The notes under the pieces: model-generated
What the model was told of the DNA's origin: nothing
The model's input: the letters and a program-made list of their open reading frames with translations, nothing else
The model's database searches: none
Made by a program: the position numbers and the translations under genes
Part shown: piece by piece, positions 61,498 to 64,000 of the stretch
Numbering within the stretch: the stretch's first letter is position 1
How the letters are laid out: each line of letters begins with the position of its first letter
Origin: Erythrocercus mccallii
Lineage: Eukaryota > Chordata > Aves > Passeriformes > Dicruridae
DNA length: 64,000 bases
Direction of reading: 5' to 3'
NCBI GenBank assembly: GCA_013397435.1
Contig: VZRG01000374.1
Span: 313,548-377,547 of the forward strand

Positions 61498-63400
61498 GCT
61501 TGTTAGTAATTTTCTTCAGGCATGTAACTCTTGGTTCTCTACTTCTTTTTATGGCACTGGCATAGTTCATTGACCTCCTTGCTCATTTTTCTGGCCCTTA
61601 ATCGTGTTCATGTTGAAAAGAGAACATAGAATTGGTTACATGTTGAAAAAGGTTGTCCCTGAGCTGCACACTGCAATTTTTTGAAATGAAGCATTTGACT
61701 TGGTCTTTTCAGAAGGGTCATTCTATGATTTTTTTACCTTTTTAGCTAACTATTTAATTCTTGTTTGTTCTTATGGTACCCTGTGCTGTAGCTGAGCATA
61801 AATGCTAGTTTAAAAGATACAGAAAATTTGCAAAATGTAATATCAGCCTTCTAGCGCTTTCTCACTTCGCCCTGGCTGATCTGTAGCCACAAACAGATAC
61901 ACTCAATTTTTTGTTTTACAAATTTGCCACTGTACTGCAGAATAAATTGCTGCTTACCCAACTCCTTCCAACACTGGCTCACCTTGAAGCAATTGCCTCT
62001 TCCCTGCCAGCTGCTGCTTGCCAGCTTTTCCCCTCCTGCATGGAGGGAGAGCAGTGCTGCAGCTGCTTCCATGTATAGTGGCCCCTCTCTCTACCCCCAA
62101 ATGGAAGCAAGGTAGAGGACGGAAAAAAGAAAAGCTGAAACGTGGCTGCTGGTTGGAACTCCCTGGTTTTCTCATCATTTTGCCAGACAGGACGACCAGT
62201 CAGCTGCACTGGGTTCTGTGTTTCAAAATGGGGACCTGAAGGCTGTTGTTGGGATGCTGGCTCTGCTCCTGGGCTGGAATGCAGGGAGATTATTTTCAGT
62301 TCCCTGCATGGCTTTGAACTGTCTTGTTAGCACACAGGCTCAGAGCACTGGCATCCATTGTTTGGTTTTAGTGATGGAGCTGCCAAAATTTCATTACTAT
62401 GAGCCAAGAAGAAACCAAGCCCTCTCCCAAAAGTCACAGAACTATGGAAAATGATCACACAGGTTTTGCTTTGGGCAGAAATGCAGTGGCTGTAGGTCTC
62501 TGAATTAATATGGGGGAGTTTTTGATACACTGACCAACCCACTCACCCCTAACCACTCAAGCATAAAATATAATTTCCTTAGTTAATTTGTCCAAAGAAG
62601 AAAACTCGCTGTTTCATCATTATCCTAGTAGGTTTTCTTTAACAAATCATTCTGAAAGATCGCTATTGTTATAAATGAGATTAAGACATGGTTTTTCAGC
62701 CAGAGAGAGACCATTTGGCTGAACAGTCAGTTGTTATAATAAAAGGTTCTTTCTTTCTTGAAATCTTGGCCCAGTCTTGGGCTTAGACCACTAAGGATAT
62801 AGTAATAGTTTTAAATGAAGACAGCATTCCTTTGGTCCATGAAGGTGTGATAAAATGATGGAGACTCAAGATTCTGTGCTCTGAGAAGAGTCTGGTGAGC
62901 TTTACCCTTGAGAAAGTATACAGAGAAATGTCTGTGATGTCTATGTCTACTTTTTGTAGTCAGGAAGAGAAAAATAAGGTGAATAAAGATTTTGCATTGG
63001 ATAAAGGTGTGGCGCTACAGTGGCAGGGTAGACAAGACAAAGAACTAAATTAGAATGTAAACCACAGTAGTCAGGATGGAAAGCAGTTAAGGAGATGTTG
63101 GAACGTGAAACACATTTGGGTGAGAACAGAGAGAAATATCAGGTGCAAGTGGCCTGGGAAACTAATTGGAGAAACTGGAAAGAGGTGTAGGACCTGCAAA
63201 TGAAGATAATAGGGTTGGCCCCCACACACTCTGTAGTGGTAGTCATGACTTGTTAACAGAACTTGAAGGTCCAGAATATGTTCAGAAAATATAGCAAAGG
63301 TTTATAGCTGGAAAAGCTTTGCTTTCCACAGCAAAGGAAATACAGCTGGAAATGAATGATATGCACTAAATAAATAAATAAAAGCTATTGGTGTACTTGT

Positions 63401-63760
63401 TTTGTTCAGCCTGGAGAAGAAACTGAGGGGAGGTCTCATTGTGGCCTTCAGTGAGGAGGGGTAGGTGCCACTTCACTCTTGTGGTCAGGGACAGGACTCG
63501 ACCAAACAGCCTGAAGCTGGTTGGAAGAGGTTAGGGTTGGATAATCAGGAAGAAGTTTTTCCGCCAGAGGATGGTTGGGCACTGAACAGGCTCTCCAGGG
63601 AAGCGGTGTCAGCACCAAGCCTGAGAGAGCTCCAGAAGTGTTTGCACAATGCTCTCAGGCATGTGGTGTCATTCCTGGGGTGTCTTGTGCAGGGCCAGCA
63701 GTTGGACTTGATGATCCTGATGAGTCTTTTCCAACTCAGCATATTCTATGATTCTGTGAT
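63401..63760 (+). mobile_element. CR1 LINE 3' fragment, second subfamily type
   Basis: Blocks TTCAGCCTGGAGAAGAAACT, GGGGAGGTCTCATTGTGGCC, CACTGAACAGGCTCTCCAGG, GGGTGTCTTGTGCAGGGCCA and the terminal TTTTCCAACTCAGCATATTC, followed by an ATTCTATG-ATTCTGTG octamer tail. The 3' end (CCAACTCA rather than CCAACCTAAA) separates it from the copies at 7.6 and 57.5 kb. The 124-codon frame overlapping it is a translation of this non-coding repeat. Confidence 0.93.
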
Positions 63761-64000
63761 GCATAAGACTGTTTTGAGTCATATGAATCTTATATTGGAA
63801 GAGGATGGAAAAACATCTACTAGCTTTGTGTCATTCTAAAGTTGGATCTGGATAACTTTGGTTAGAAACCTTTGTGTAATTATGCATGGGTAAAATAGAA
63901 GATCTTTCATAACAGAAGAGTTTATCTTTCACAACTTAAATTAGAAGGTAAAAGGTGCTAATAGTCATAGGGGTTTGCTGATGTGATTTCTTCACTACCT
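63761..64000 (+). other. Intronic tail of the window
   Basis: No recognisable feature in the last 240 bases. Confidence 0.5.

Larger units (their letters stand above)
58826..63400 (+). other. Intronic stretch, nothing recognised
   Basis: Unique-looking sequence with poly(T) runs at 60394-60410 and 61484-61497 and an AAAT tetramer run near 63367-63382. Nested frames around 61851-62454 lie in several phases and both strands and have no recognisable content. Confidence 0.5.
19827..64000 (+). other. Presumed first intron (at least 44 kb)
   Basis: From the donor at 19,827 to the end of the window I find no convincing coding exon. Several isolated splice-like segments are weak candidates (25748-25839, 28937-28991, 36357-36433, 46018-46293). 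The stretch has scattered poly(T) tracts on the + strand, three retroelements, one MIR fragment and otherwise unique sequence. An untranslated first exon followed by a very long intron is common in developmental, neuronal and extracellular-matrix genes, but this does not identify the gene. A different, intergenic reading of the distal part cannot be excluded. Confidence 0.4.

Noticed and set aside
63465..63839. 124-codon + strand frame
   Set aside because: It lies almost wholly in the CR1 fragment at 63.4-63.76 kb and its non-coding 3' end.
1..64000. CRISPR array, operon, phage, tRNA or rRNA
   Set aside because: No spaced direct repeats, no compact gene order, and no B-box-like GGTTCGANNCC context were seen on a visual scan; the repeats present are those of a vertebrate genome.

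Overview
The window looks like single-copy nuclear DNA from a bird. Four copies of the avian retroposon CR1 are recognisable by their 3' ends. One solo LTR belongs to a family very common in birds, particularly passerines. Two, perhaps three, very old MIR-type SINE fragments are also visible. There are no bacterial features: no operons, no ribosome-binding sites and no long ORFs. The longest open frame is 189 codons and resembles nothing I recognise. The species and the chromosome cannot be named from this sequence alone.

Layout. Positions 1-19,150 appear intergenic, or belong to a gene whose exons I cannot identify. They hold one MIR fragment (2.24 kb), a + strand CR1 (7.6 kb), a possible isolated 90-bp exon (9.28 kb), a long A-rich stretch (9.7-13.1 kb), a MIR-like fragment (13.5 kb) and a - strand CR1 (13.7-14.1 kb). 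Positions 19,160-20,400 form a strong CpG island, the most informative feature here. It has clustered GC boxes, a CTCF-like motif, a TATA box at 19,656-19,663 and, about 165 bp further on, a good 5' splice donor at 19,827. I read it as the promoter and untranslated first exon of a + strand gene. The rest of the window (19,827-64,000) would then be its first intron, at least 44 kb long. Nothing in the window reveals the gene's protein, so I leave it unnamed.

Inside the presumed intron the clearest items are a CpG-dense block at 36,350-36,780 that looks like an intronic enhancer or alternative exon, a solo LTR on the - strand at 52,123-52,680, two + strand CR1 copies (57.5 and 63.4 kb) and a reversed MIR fragment (58.7 kb). 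Many poly(T) tracts lie on the + strand. I found no convincing protein-coding exon, tRNA, rRNA, snoRNA or CRISPR. Several weak exon candidates are listed as findings. They could be settled by RNA-seq or by alignment to other birds, neither of which I could do here.
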